Origin: an uncultured Pelagibacteraceae bacterium | Lineage (GTDB): Bacteria; Pseudomonadota; Alphaproteobacteria; Pelagibacterales; Pelagibacteraceae | DNA length: 64,000 nt | Assembly (NCBI GenBank): GCA_902622795.1 | Contig: CACNRD010000001.1 | Location: forward strand, 1-64,000 | Direction: 5' to 3' | Shown: positions 7,503 through 15,664 of the stretch, piece by piece | Position numbering within the stretch: position 1 is the stretch's first letter | How the letters are laid out: each line of letters opens with the position of its first letter | The notes under the pieces: model-generated | What the model was told of the DNA's origin: nothing | Database searches by the model: none | Seen by the model: the letters and a program-made list of their open reading frames with translations, nothing else | Position numbers and translations under genes: made by a program

Positions 7503-7673
7503 TTATTTACCAAGTTTTCTCAATTCGATGTTATTTGCATTAATTACTTTTTTACCAGCATTTTCAAAATTAACTGTGACTTTGTCGTTTATTATCGATT
7601 GTACCTGTCCTATTCCCCATTCTTTATTACTTGGATTAGTGACTTTGTCACCTGGTTCATAATCTAAAATCAT
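7503..7673 (-). CDS. DUF3553 family small protein (not in ORF track)
   Basis: A 56-aa protein ([20 protein letters not shown]...). The pattern [20 protein letters not shown], then [13 protein letters not shown], matches DUF3553, a small beta-rich domain resembling the CarD/UvrD-tail type of polymerase-interacting modules. Function is not established. It is the first gene of the DUF3553-cysQ-47aa operon and is divergent from mnmA (41 bp between starts). Confidence 0.85.
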   Translation of the reverse strand: MILDYEPGDKVTNPSNKEWGIGQVQSIINDKVTVNFENAGKKVINANNIELRKLGK

Positions 7674-7714
7674 TTAATTTAATTTATATTGTAAATCAGT
7701 ATAAATACCACCTT

Positions 7715-8833
7715 ATGAATGAAGAATTAAACTCTTTAGGTTTTAATAAAAAACCATCAGATACTACTTTAGTTGTAGCTATGTCTGGTGGTGTAGATTC
7801 TTCTACAGTTGCAGGCATGATGAAGCAAGAAGGTTATAAAGTTATAGGTATCACTTTAAAGTTATATGATGATGGTAAGGAAGTAGCAGCCTCAAAACAA
7901 TGCTGCTCTGGCCAAGATATTATGGATGCAAAACGAGTGGCTAATAAATTAGATATTGAACATAAAATTTTATATTATCAGGACAAATTTAAACAAGGAG
8001 TAATAGATAATTTTGTTGATAGTTATTTAAAAGGTGAAACTCCTATTCCTTGTGTACAATGTAATCAAACCGTAAAATTTAAAGATTTATTTGAGGTATC
8101 AAAAGAGCTTAATGCCGATGCCTTAGTAACAGGTCACTATGTAAAAAGTATTACAGAAAAAAATACAACAAACATGTACAGAGCAATTGATGAGAACAGA
8201 GATCAAAGCTATTTTTTATTTAATACAACTAGAGAGCAATTAGACTATTTAAGATTTCCCTTAGGTGGAATGTTGAAAGATAAAACTAGAGAGATAGCAA
8301 AAAATTTAGATTTAAATGTTGCTGATAAGCCTGATAGCCAAGACATTTGTTTTGTTCCAAATGGAGATTATGCATCGGTTATACAAAAATTTAGACCTGA
8401 CTCTTTTCAAAAAGGAAATATCAAAAATTTAAATGGCAAAGTTATAGGTGTCCATGACGGTATTATTAATTTTACAATAGGACAACGAAAAGGAATAAAG
8501 GTTTCAGATATAGAGCCTCTTTATGTACTTAAAATTAATTCTGATAAAAATGAAATAATTGTAGGTCCAAAAGAAAAACTTGGAAAACAAACAATTTCTT
8601 TAAAAGATATAAATTTATTAGCACCAAATAATGAATTAGAAAAAAAAATTTTTGTGAAAGTGCGATCAACTGGTGATTTGTTAGAAGCAAATGTTTTTTT
8701 AAATGACAATAAAACAGGTATTGTTAATCTTAGCTTACCAGAGGATGGTATTTCACCTGGACAAGCTTGTGTTTTTTATAACAAAGACCAATTTGGGTAT
8801 AAAGTTCTTGGTGGTGGTTGGATTAAAGAATAG
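7715..8833 (+). CDS. mnmA: tRNA-specific 2-thiouridylase MnmA
   Basis: Installs the 2-thio group on the wobble uridine of tRNA-Lys, -Glu and -Gln, using ATP and persulfide sulfur. The 372-aa length is normal. The PP-loop is [11 protein letters not shown] near residue 22. The catalytic cysteine pair lies in [12 protein letters not shown] and [13 protein letters not shown]. The C-terminal beta-barrel portion ([15 protein letters not shown]) is intact. It is preceded by the divergent DUF3553 gene and followed by a convergent 27-aa ORF. Confidence 0.97.
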   Translation: MNEELNSLGFNKKPSDTTLVVAMSGGVDSSTVAGMMKQEGYKVIGITLKLYDDGKEVAASKQCCSGQDIMDAKRVANKLDIEHKILYYQDKFKQGVIDNFVDSYLKGETPIPCVQCNQTVKFKDLFEVSKELNADALVTGHYVKSITEKNTTNMYRAIDENRDQSYFLFNTTREQLDYLRFPLGGMLKDKTREIAKNLDLNVADKPDSQDICFVPNGDYASVIQKFRPDSFQKGNIKNLNGKVIGVHDGIINFTIGQRKGIKVSDIEPLYVLKINSDKNEIIVGPKEKLGKQTISLKDINLLAPNNELEKKIFVKVRSTGDLLEANVFLNDNKTGIVNLSLPEDGISPGQACVFYNKDQFGYKVLGGGWIKE

Positions 8834-8841
8834 AAGATTAT

Positions 8842-8925
8842 TTACTTCTTTTTGTTTTTTCTTTTAGCTCTTCTTTTTTTTGAGCCTTGTTTTCTTCGAC
8901 CTCTATGTTTTTTTGGGTAACTCAT
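8842..8925 (-). CDS. 27-aa extremely basic peptide (not in ORF track)
   Basis: The frame encodes MSYPKKHRGRRKQGSKKRRA followed by KRKNKKK: more than half Lys/Arg, no acidic residues. It has an in-frame stop immediately before the ATG and a plausible Shine-Dalgarno (AGGA, 5 bases upstream). The composition resembles tiny ribosomal or rRNA-binding proteins such as bL36, bTHX or the mS38/DUF1713 type, but none matches clearly. It ends 8 bp from the convergent mnmA stop. Likely a real nucleic-acid-binding peptide. Confidence 0.6.
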   Translation of the reverse strand: MSYPKKHRGRRKQGSKKRRAKRKNKKK

Positions 8926-8998
8926 TCAATCCTATTTTAATTATATTGACGTTTTTCATGGGATATAGCATTGTCTTTTAAACATATCAAATTTTATT

Positions 8999-10174
8999 AT
9001 GAGTAGTTCTTTCAAGACTTTTCTTAAGCACACAGCTAAAGATTTTCATAATCAATCAGTTAACCCACCAGTGGTTAGAGCGTCCACCATAATTTTTAAA
9101 TCAATGAAAGATATAAGAAAAACTCAAGCAAAAGCTCAAAAAAATCCTATTGGGGGTCATTATGATTATGCAAGGCAGGGCACATCAACTACTTATATCT
9201 TACAAAAAATTTTAACTAAGCTTGAGGAAAGTTATCATGTTTTTACAACACCAACAGGTTTTGGGGCAGTTTTTTTAGCAATTTTTAGCGTCACTAGACC
9301 TGGAGATGAAATTATTGCAGCAGATCCAGTTTATAGTCCTACAAGAATATTAACTGAAAATTATTTAAAAGATTTCAATATTAAAACAACTTTTTACAAT
9401 CCTCATGATCTCAAAACTTTAGAAAAAAATATTACAAAAAAAACAAAGTTAATTTTCGTAGAAAATCCAGGAAGTAATTCTTTTGATTTTCAAGATCTAG
9501 GAAAAATAATTTCTATTGCTAAAAAAAATAAAATTTTAACCGCTATGGACAATACATGGGGAACACCATACTTTTTAAAACCTATTAAACTTGGATTTGA
9601 TATGTCAATCGTATCTGCAACAAAATATTATTCAGGTCATTCAGATGTAATGGGAGGATCTTTAGCAGTAAATAAAAAAGTATTTAATAAAGTGAAGGCT
9701 GCAGAGAGAATTACTGGTTTAAGACTTGGACCTGACGATGCCTATTTGATTACTAGAGGTTTAAGAACATTAGATGTCAGACTTGATAGACATAGAGAAA
9801 ATGCACAAAAAGTTGCAAAATTTTTATCTAGATTTAAAAATGTAAAACTCCTTTATCCTTATAAAAAAGGTTCTTACAATTATAAGATGTGGAAGAAATA
9901 TTATTCAGGAGCTTCCGGTTTAATGGGTTTAAAAATTAAATGTAAAAATGTAAACTCAGTTAGGAAATTTGTTAATTCTTTAAAACTATTTGGGTATGGT
10001 TACAGTTGGGGTGGATTTGAAAGTTTAGCTTTACATCAAGAGTATAGGGAGATGGGTACTAGAAAATTTTTAAAATTAGCAAAAGATGAACATTTAGTGA
10101 GATTACATATTGGATTAGAGGACTCTGGCGACCTTATCGCTGATATAAAGCAAGCTTTAAAACACTTAAAGTAA
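8999..10174 (+). CDS. metC: Cystathionine beta-lyase / Cys-Met metabolism PLP enzyme
   Basis: PLP enzyme of the trans-sulfuration family, 391 aa. The PLP lysine lies in SIVSATKYYSGHSDVMGG, and the phosphate/aldimine region is SYHVFTTPTGFGAVFLAIF. Cystathionine beta-lyase (cystathionine to homocysteine, pyruvate and ammonia) is the closest match, helped by the GHSDVMGG and GYGYSWGGFESL stretches. Cystathionine gamma-synthase or methionine gamma-lyase cannot be fully excluded. The MFS carrier follows six bases later, so they are probably co-transcribed. No SAM riboswitch was seen upstream. Confidence 0.85.
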   Translation: MSSSFKTFLKHTAKDFHNQSVNPPVVRASTIIFKSMKDIRKTQAKAQKNPIGGHYDYARQGTSTTYILQKILTKLEESYHVFTTPTGFGAVFLAIFSVTRPGDEIIAADPVYSPTRILTENYLKDFNIKTTFYNPHDLKTLEKNITKKTKLIFVENPGSNSFDFQDLGKIISIAKKNKILTAMDNTWGTPYFLKPIKLGFDMSIVSATKYYSGHSDVMGGSLAVNKKVFNKVKAAERITGLRLGPDDAYLITRGLRTLDVRLDRHRENAQKVAKFLSRFKNVKLLYPYKKGSYNYKMWKKYYSGASGLMGLKIKCKNVNSVRKFVNSLKLFGYGYSWGGFESLALHQEYREMGTRKFLKLAKDEHLVRLHIGLEDSGDLIADIKQALKHLK

Positions 10175-10180
10175 GTTCCT

Positions 10181-11401
10181 ATGAGCACTGAAAAATTTAT
10201 CAGGAATAAAACTGCTCTAATAACTTTAATAGCTGCATGTTTGGTAGTTCTAATATCATTAGGTGTTAGACAAACTTTTGGTCTATTCTTTATGGACTTT
10301 AAAAATGATTTAGGAATTTCATTAACAGAAGCTGGTCTTTCTATAGGGATACAAATGCTAATGTGGGGACTTACTGGACCTATATTTGGTGCAATAGCAG
10401 ATAAATATGGTGGACATAAAGCCATATCTTTAGCATTTGTATTTTTTATAGCAGGAATTTATTTTCTTTACGCAGGTCCAAACACAGGAATATTTTTTCA
10501 AATAGATATGGGTATTTTAGTAGGAATTGGTTTAGGTGGAACAGCTATTAGTATTCCTATGGCTATAGTAGGAAAACATTTCCCATTATCTAACAGAACA
10601 ATTGCAATGAGCTTAGTTACAGCTATAGGCTCTTTTGGATATTTTTTGTCACCACTTTTAACAACATACTCGCTAAATGAAAATGGATGGCAAATTACAT
10701 TAATTGCTTTCCTTGTTGCTCTTTTTATAGGTTTAATAGTTTCATATTTTGTAAGATCTCCGTCATTAGAACAAAGTATTGAAATACCAAATTCTCAAAG
10801 TACTTTTGAGGCAATTAAAGAGGCATTTGCTTCAAAAAGTTATATTCTTTTAGTATCTGGTTTTTTTGTTTGTGGTTTCCATATTACACTAGTAGGAACT
10901 CATGTACCTACCTATGTAATTGATAGAGGTTTAGAAAGTTGGACCGCAGCAGCAATATTATCTTTAATAGGATTGTTTAATATATTTGGCTCACTTTTGA
11001 GTGGTTATTTATCCACTAAGATTAGCAAAAAAATTATCTTAAGTTTTATTTATTCTTTAAGAGGTTTATCTATTATTTTATTTATATTTTTACCAGCTAG
11101 TAATATTAATGCTTTTATTTTTGGTGCTAGTTTTGGTTTCTTATGGTTATCAACTGTACCAGCCACAAGTGGAATAGTTGCTCACATGTTCGGAACAAAA
11201 TATTTAGGTTTATTATATGGAATTGTTTTTTTAAGTCATCAAATAGGATCATTTTTTGGAGCTTATCTTGGTGGTTTATTTCATGACCTTTATGGATCTT
11301 ATGACTATGCGTGGTATTTAGCAATTGCATTATCAATTTTCGCTGCAATAATCCACCTACCTATAAAAGAAGAAGCAGTATTGAGATTAAAAACAAACTA
11401 A
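10181..11401 (+). CDS. Major facilitator superfamily transporter
   Basis: A 406-aa carrier with about 12 membrane segments. The early loop GAIADKYGGHKAIS is the MFS motif A between helices 2 and 3. The N-terminal SLGVRQTFGLFFMDFKNDLG resembles the monocarboxylate/oxalate-formate branch. The substrate cannot be assigned. It is co-oriented with metC (6-bp gap) and is followed one base later by pabB, so the run metC-MFS-pabB-pabA-pabC-HIT may be one transcript. Confidence 0.82.
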   Translation: MSTEKFIRNKTALITLIAACLVVLISLGVRQTFGLFFMDFKNDLGISLTEAGLSIGIQMLMWGLTGPIFGAIADKYGGHKAISLAFVFFIAGIYFLYAGPNTGIFFQIDMGILVGIGLGGTAISIPMAIVGKHFPLSNRTIAMSLVTAIGSFGYFLSPLLTTYSLNENGWQITLIAFLVALFIGLIVSYFVRSPSLEQSIEIPNSQSTFEAIKEAFASKSYILLVSGFFVCGFHITLVGTHVPTYVIDRGLESWTAAAILSLIGLFNIFGSLLSGYLSTKISKKIILSFIYSLRGLSIILFIFLPASNINAFIFGASFGFLWLSTVPATSGIVAHMFGTKYLGLLYGIVFLSHQIGSFFGAYLGGLFHDLYGSYDYAWYLAIALSIFAAIIHLPIKEEAVLRLKTN

Positions 11402-11402
11402 A

Positions 11403-12566
11403 TTGAACAAAAATAAAATTTTAAACGATATTAATTTATCTGCCAAACCCTACGTTATCTACAAAACATCAAATGGGTTTGATTTATTTACAGATTTTTC
11501 AAAAAAAATTATTTTATCAAATAATAATGTTACGAATTTTTTGGAGACAATTTCTTCAAATAAAAAAAAAATCAAAAAAACTGATCTTTATATTGGTTTT
11601 TTTGGCTATGAACTTTTAAACCACCTAATTGGCATTAAATTTCCTAAGCAAAAAACTAACTTTTTTCCTAAGGGAATTTTTTATAAACCTGAAACTTTAA
11701 TAAGTTTAAGTGAAAATTTATCATTTAAAGCCCAGACTACAGATAAAAAAAATAAACAATTTAAAATAAATATTAATAGAAAAAATTATACAAAAATATT
11801 TAATAAGTTTAAAAGAAAAATTAAACAGGGCGAAACTTATCAAATTAAAATTTGCACAAAATATAAAAATAAATCAAAAATAGACCCTCTCGATTTTTTT
11901 TGTCGCCTATCTAAATCAAATCTTGCTCCAGAGGCTTTTTTGATTAAAGATAAAAATTATTCAGTTATCAGCTGTTCACCTGAGACCTTAATTGAGAAAA
12001 AAGGAAGATCAATAATCACTAAACCAATTGCAGGCACCCTTAAGAAAAATACAAGTCTAAATAAAAGTAAAGCTCTTCAATATTTTAGAAAAAACATTAA
12101 AGAAACAAAGGAACATAATATGATTGTTGACATGGAAAGAAATGATTTATCGCGAATTTGTATCCCAGGGTCAGTTAAAATAAAAAAAGAAAAAACTATT
12201 GAGGAATACAAGGATCTTTTTCACTATGTAAGTTTGATAAAAGGTAAGTTGAATAAAAAGGTAAAAACTATTGATATAGTTAAATCAATGATGCCTGGTG
12301 GTTCTGTAATAGGTTGTCCTAAAATAAGCACATTGAATCTCCTAAACAATCAAGAAAAAGAAAATAGAAATATTTATACTGGCAGTTTTGGTTATATTAA
12401 ATTTAATGGAGATATGAGGTTTAATATTATTATACGCTCAATACTTAATTTTAAAAATATTTCAGAAATTTCAGTCGCTTCAGGTGTTGTGATTGATAGT
12501 AATGCTAATCATGAGTTTAATGAAAATTTTATAAAAGCAAAAGCTCTAATAGATTTATTTAAATGA
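11403..12566 (+). CDS. pabB: Aminodeoxychorismate synthase component I (PabB)
   Basis: Chorismate-using enzyme that, with PabA, makes 4-amino-4-deoxychorismate for folate synthesis. It starts at TTG, one base after the MFS stop. At 387 aa it is shorter than E. coli PabB (about 450), with a trimmed N-terminus. Conserved chorismate-binding segments are KPIAGTLKKN, NMIVDMERNDLSRI, MPGGSVIGCPK and YTGSFGYI. The E. coli PIKGT lysine is an alanine here (PIAGT), as in anthranilate synthase. The adjoining pabA and pabC still favour the folate role over tryptophan. Confidence 0.87.
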   Translation: MNKNKILNDINLSAKPYVIYKTSNGFDLFTDFSKKIILSNNNVTNFLETISSNKKKIKKTDLYIGFFGYELLNHLIGIKFPKQKTNFFPKGIFYKPETLISLSENLSFKAQTTDKKNKQFKININRKNYTKIFNKFKRKIKQGETYQIKICTKYKNKSKIDPLDFFCRLSKSNLAPEAFLIKDKNYSVISCSPETLIEKKGRSIITKPIAGTLKKNTSLNKSKALQYFRKNIKETKEHNMIVDMERNDLSRICIPGSVKIKKEKTIEEYKDLFHYVSLIKGKLNKKVKTIDIVKSMMPGGSVIGCPKISTLNLLNNQEKENRNIYTGSFGYIKFNGDMRFNIIIRSILNFKNISEISVASGVVIDSNANHEFNENFIKAKALIDLFK

Positions 12567-13120
12567 TATATGTGATTGATCATAAAGACTCCTTTACTCA
12601 CAACGTAGTTCATCAATTGTCATTATTTGATGAAGTTAGATGTACAAATTATTACGAGATTAATAATCAATATTTAAAAAGAGCATCAACTATTGTTTTA
12701 TCTCCAGGACCTGGTTCACCTAAAGATTATCCAATCACTAGCAATATTTATAAAAATTATAAAGGAAGAAAAAGAATAATAGGTATCTGTTTAGGATTTC
12801 AACAGATATTATACTGTGAAGGAGCAAAAATAGTACAACAAAAACAAATTTATCATGGGTTCCAGTCAAAAATAAAAGTTGTAAGTAAAAATTCTATTTT
12901 TAAAAATAAAAATATTTATAAGGTAGGTCGCTACCATTCTTTAAAGTTGAAAGAACCTTTTTATTCCAAAAATTTTGACATAACCATGAGATGTGATATT
13001 TCAGGTTCAGCAATGGCATTAGAAAATAACATTGATAAAATTTATGGATTTCAATTCCACCCTGAATCTTTTTTAACTGTAAATGGTAACTTACTTATTA
13101 AAAAAATCTTATCAGCTTAA
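12563..13120 (+). CDS. pabA: Aminodeoxychorismate synthase glutamine amidotransferase (PabA)
   Basis: Class I glutamine amidotransferase that delivers ammonia to PabB. The 185-aa length is normal. The active-site motifs are VLSPGPGSPKDYP, the nucleophile Cys in IIGICLGFQQI (usual form GVCLGHQ, here with Phe for His), and the His-Glu pair in YGFQFHPESF. The ATG overlaps the pabB stop by 4 bases (ATGA). TrpG is the alternative, but pabC follows immediately. Confidence 0.9.
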   Translation: MIYVIDHKDSFTHNVVHQLSLFDEVRCTNYYEINNQYLKRASTIVLSPGPGSPKDYPITSNIYKNYKGRKRIIGICLGFQQILYCEGAKIVQQKQIYHGFQSKIKVVSKNSIFKNKNIYKVGRYHSLKLKEPFYSKNFDITMRCDISGSAMALENNIDKIYGFQFHPESFLTVNGNLLIKKILSA

Positions 13121-13850
13121 AGATCTCAAAGAGACAGAATTTCAAGATCTCTGGGGTGATCACGGTGTATTTACAACTATGTGGATTTATGGATCATCTC
13201 CAAAAATTCTTTTCTTTAAAGAGCATATTCAAAATTTATTAAAATCAATAAAAAATTATAAAATTTTTAAATCTTCAATAAAAAAAGATATTAATAAATT
13301 AATTAAAAATAATTTAGATCATAAAAAAAATTATAATCATTTGTTGAGAGTTGCCGTAAACAAAAAAATAATATCAATATCTTTAAGGAAAAGAATTAAA
13401 CCAAAACTTGATTTCAATTTAAAACTTGTAAAATTAAAAAGAGAAAAACCTGAATACAAAAACCTTAAATATAAAGAAATTTTAAAGTATCTTTCAAAAA
13501 TGGATAACTCAAGATCTGATATTGGATTATGTTCAGATGATAAAATATTTGAAACTGGTACATCAAACATCTTTTTTGTAAGAAATAATAAAATATATTC
13601 CCCTGCAAAAAATTGTTATAAAGGTATTACTTATAAATTTTTTGAGTCCAAAGTGAAAAAAATAAATAACAAAGATATAATGATTGATACATTGTCAAAA
13701 TATGATGAAATTATTTTGATAGGTTCAGGCAAAGGTGTTGCCTCTGTAAAGACAGTAGATAAAATTGGATGGAAAAGAAAAAGTTTAAAAACTTTTAATT
13801 TACTAAATAATCATTATTCATTAGCTGCAAAAAAATACCCAAGGTATTAA
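13083..13850 (+). CDS. pabC: Aminodeoxychorismate lyase (PabC), class IV aminotransferase fold
   Basis: PLP enzyme converting aminodeoxychorismate to p-aminobenzoate and pyruvate. The 255-aa length fits. The N-terminal WGDHGVFTTMWIYGSSPKILFFKEHIQNLLKS is the class IV pattern, and the cofactor-binding segment is FETGTSNIFFVRNN. The ATG at 13083 lies 38 bases inside pabA. No ATG, GTG or TTG occurs between it and the WGDHGVF motif, so the long overlap is probably real. It is placed directly after its pathway partners. Confidence 0.85.
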   Translation: MVTYLLKKSYQLKDLKETEFQDLWGDHGVFTTMWIYGSSPKILFFKEHIQNLLKSIKNYKIFKSSIKKDINKLIKNNLDHKKNYNHLLRVAVNKKIISISLRKRIKPKLDFNLKLVKLKREKPEYKNLKYKEILKYLSKMDNSRSDIGLCSDDKIFETGTSNIFFVRNNKIYSPAKNCYKGITYKFFESKVKKINNKDIMIDTLSKYDEIILIGSGKGVASVKTVDKIGWKRKSLKTFNLLNNHYSLAAKKYPRY

Positions 13851-13853
13851 TTG

Positions 13854-14255
13854 ATGATCAAAGACCCAAACAATCCTTGCCTTTTTTGCAATTCTGAAAA
13901 AAGCGGTATTACTTGTGAAAATGAACTAGCATATGCAAGTTACGACACATATCCTGTATCTAATCTTCATTGCCTAATTATCCCCAAAAGGCATCTCAGT
14001 GATTACTTTGATTTAACTAACGATGAGTTAATAGCATGTAATGATCTGATAAAAAAAATAAAGAGTGAAATAACCACAAAAGATAAAACCGTTAAAGCAT
14101 TTAATATTGGAACAAATGCTGGAAAAATTTCAGGCCAATCTATTATGCATTGTCATATTCACCTTATACCCAGAAGAGATGGAGATGTAGAGAATCCCCA
14201 AGGAGGAGTTAGGTCTGTAATTCCTAAAAATCAACACTACAAACGAAAAATATAA
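13854..14255 (+). CDS. HIT family hydrolase
   Basis: Histidine-triad nucleotide hydrolase, 133 aa, likely acting on nucleotide phosphoramidates or dinucleoside polyphosphates. The triad is seen in GQSIMHCHIHLIPRRDGD. CLFCNSEKSG at the N-terminus suggests the zinc-binding subtype. The ORF track uses the TTG at 13851; I chose the adjacent ATG at 13854. It ends the pab operon, three bases after pabC. The exact substrate is unknown. Confidence 0.88.
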   Translation: MIKDPNNPCLFCNSEKSGITCENELAYASYDTYPVSNLHCLIIPKRHLSDYFDLTNDELIACNDLIKKIKSEITTKDKTVKAFNIGTNAGKISGQSIMHCHIHLIPRRDGDVENPQGGVRSVIPKNQHYKRKI

Positions 14256-14367
14256 ATTCTAAGTTGTTATTAAGGACAAAATAACCAATAGTTTATGTTG
14301 ATATGAAGATTTAACTAGATTAGAAAATCTTTTAAATTAGATCAAAATAATTTAATTTAAGGGTAAA

Positions 14368-15162
14368 ATGTTAAATACAAATCCATTTTCTGCTTTAGCA
14401 GAGACAGTTTCTCCAGTTGCTATGCAAAGTTTCATTATTGCAATGGTAGTATTAATTGCAGCTGGAACAATTATCCAAATGATTTCTCACAGGAACCTAA
14501 CATATTTTTTTAATAATGCTAAAAAAGCAAAACTTAATGCAACTAAAGAACTAGGTGTGGGGGAAAAAGTATCTATCGTCGCAAAGACGACTGTTTATGA
14601 TATTGGCACTACCTCTGAGCTTGGGTTTGGCAAGAGAAGATTAGCCCATGTACTTGGAATGTATGGTACAATTTTATTTTGGGTTGCATCTGCCGTTTTA
14701 GTTTTTGTCTATACAGGCGTAGAAAAGTCATCTTCAACTATTTGGTCTATGATATGGCATATTGGAGCAATACTAACATGTATTGGTGGATATTGGTTCT
14801 GGTTTTTTTTAAGAGTGGATGTTTCAGCCGAAGCACATCCATGGTACAGAATTATTAAAGCAGACTTATTTGTTTTAGCTCTATTAGCTTGTGCAACGTT
14901 TGGTTTGTTATGGTCATATACTCAGTTCAACGGACAAACCGGATTATCATATTTATTTTTAACTTTATTTGTTGTTTCAAATTTAATTTTATTTGGAGGA
15001 ATTTACTGGTCTAAGTTTGCCCATATGTTTTATAAACCTGGAGCAGCAATTCAAAAAAATTTAGCAGAAGCGGATGGGTCAAGAGATAATCTACCACCAC
15101 CAGCAGACGCACCTGAGCAATTTGGCTTAGGTATAAAAAGAGAAGAGCCAAAACATTATTAA
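14368..15162 (+). CDS. aprM: Adenylylsulfate reductase membrane anchor AprM
   Basis: Integral membrane protein thought to link the APS reductase AprBA to the quinone pool. At 264 aa it has about five hydrophobic segments and a Pro-rich hydrophilic C-terminus (NLPPPADAPEQFGLG). I assign it from its position immediately upstream of aprB-aprA and from the AprM-like arrangement RRLAHVLGMYGTILFWVAS and GGYWFWFFLRVDVSAEAHPWYRI, where several His could bind haem. The aprM-aprB-aprA order is that of sulfur-oxidising bacteria and SAR11. The 112-bp upstream gap holds its promoter, not clearly defined. Confidence 0.85.
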   Translation: MLNTNPFSALAETVSPVAMQSFIIAMVVLIAAGTIIQMISHRNLTYFFNNAKKAKLNATKELGVGEKVSIVAKTTVYDIGTTSELGFGKRRLAHVLGMYGTILFWVASAVLVFVYTGVEKSSSTIWSMIWHIGAILTCIGGYWFWFFLRVDVSAEAHPWYRIIKADLFVLALLACATFGLLWSYTQFNGQTGLSYLFLTLFVVSNLILFGGIYWSKFAHMFYKPGAAIQKNLAEADGSRDNLPPPADAPEQFGLGIKREEPKHY

Positions 15163-15193
15163 TATGATAACAAGAAAAGGAAATAATTAAATT

Positions 15194-15664
15194 ATGTCAA
15201 CTTTTGTATATATGACTAGGTGTGACGGATGTGGTCACTGTGTGGATATTTGTCCTTCAGATATAATGCACATAGACGAAAACATTAGACGTGCAAAAAA
15301 TATAGAACCTAATTTTTGTTGGGAGTGTTACTCATGTGTGAAAGCTTGTCCTAATCACGCTATTGATGTTAGAGGTTATGCTGACTTTGCTCCAATGGGC
15401 CACAGCGTAAGAGTTAGAAGAGAAGAAGAAAAGGGAACAATTTCTTGGAAAATTAAATTTAGAAATGGAACTACTAAAGACTTCGTTTCACCTATAACAA
15501 CAAAACCTTGGGGAAAATTTATCCCTAAGTTGGCTGAGGGTGATAAGCCTAATCAAGGAGAGATTAATTCTCAAAGATTATATACTGAGCCAGAGGGTCT
15601 CAACATTGATGGTGAACTACCTAGTGTTCCAAAAGATTCTTTTAAAAAAGGGGTTTACTATTAA
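15194..15664 (+). CDS. aprB: Adenylylsulfate reductase beta subunit AprB
   Basis: Electron-transfer subunit carrying two [4Fe-4S] clusters. At 156 aa, the cluster motifs are CDGCGHCVDICPSDI (residues 9-23) and CWECYSCVKACPNHAI (about residues 43-58). The C-terminal tail that wraps AprA is present (SWKIKFRNGTTKDFVSPI). Its stop overlaps the aprA start (15664 shared). In this organism the complex probably oxidises sulfite plus AMP to APS. Confidence 0.95.
   Translation: MSTFVYMTRCDGCGHCVDICPSDIMHIDENIRRAKNIEPNFCWECYSCVKACPNHAIDVRGYADFAPMGHSVRVRREEEKGTISWKIKFRNGTTKDFVSPITTKPWGKFIPKLAEGDKPNQGEINSQRLYTEPEGLNIDGELPSVPKDSFKKGVYY

Noticed and set aside
7309-7662. 117-aa plus-strand ORF over cysQ/DUF3553
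   Set aside because: It is antisense to two real genes and reads as typical antisense hydrophobic sequence.
8926-8998. Possible SAM riboswitch upstream of metC
   Set aside because: The 73-base gap has no stable stem or pseudoknot pattern of the SAM-II/SAM-V type; only a loose TTGACG is seen.
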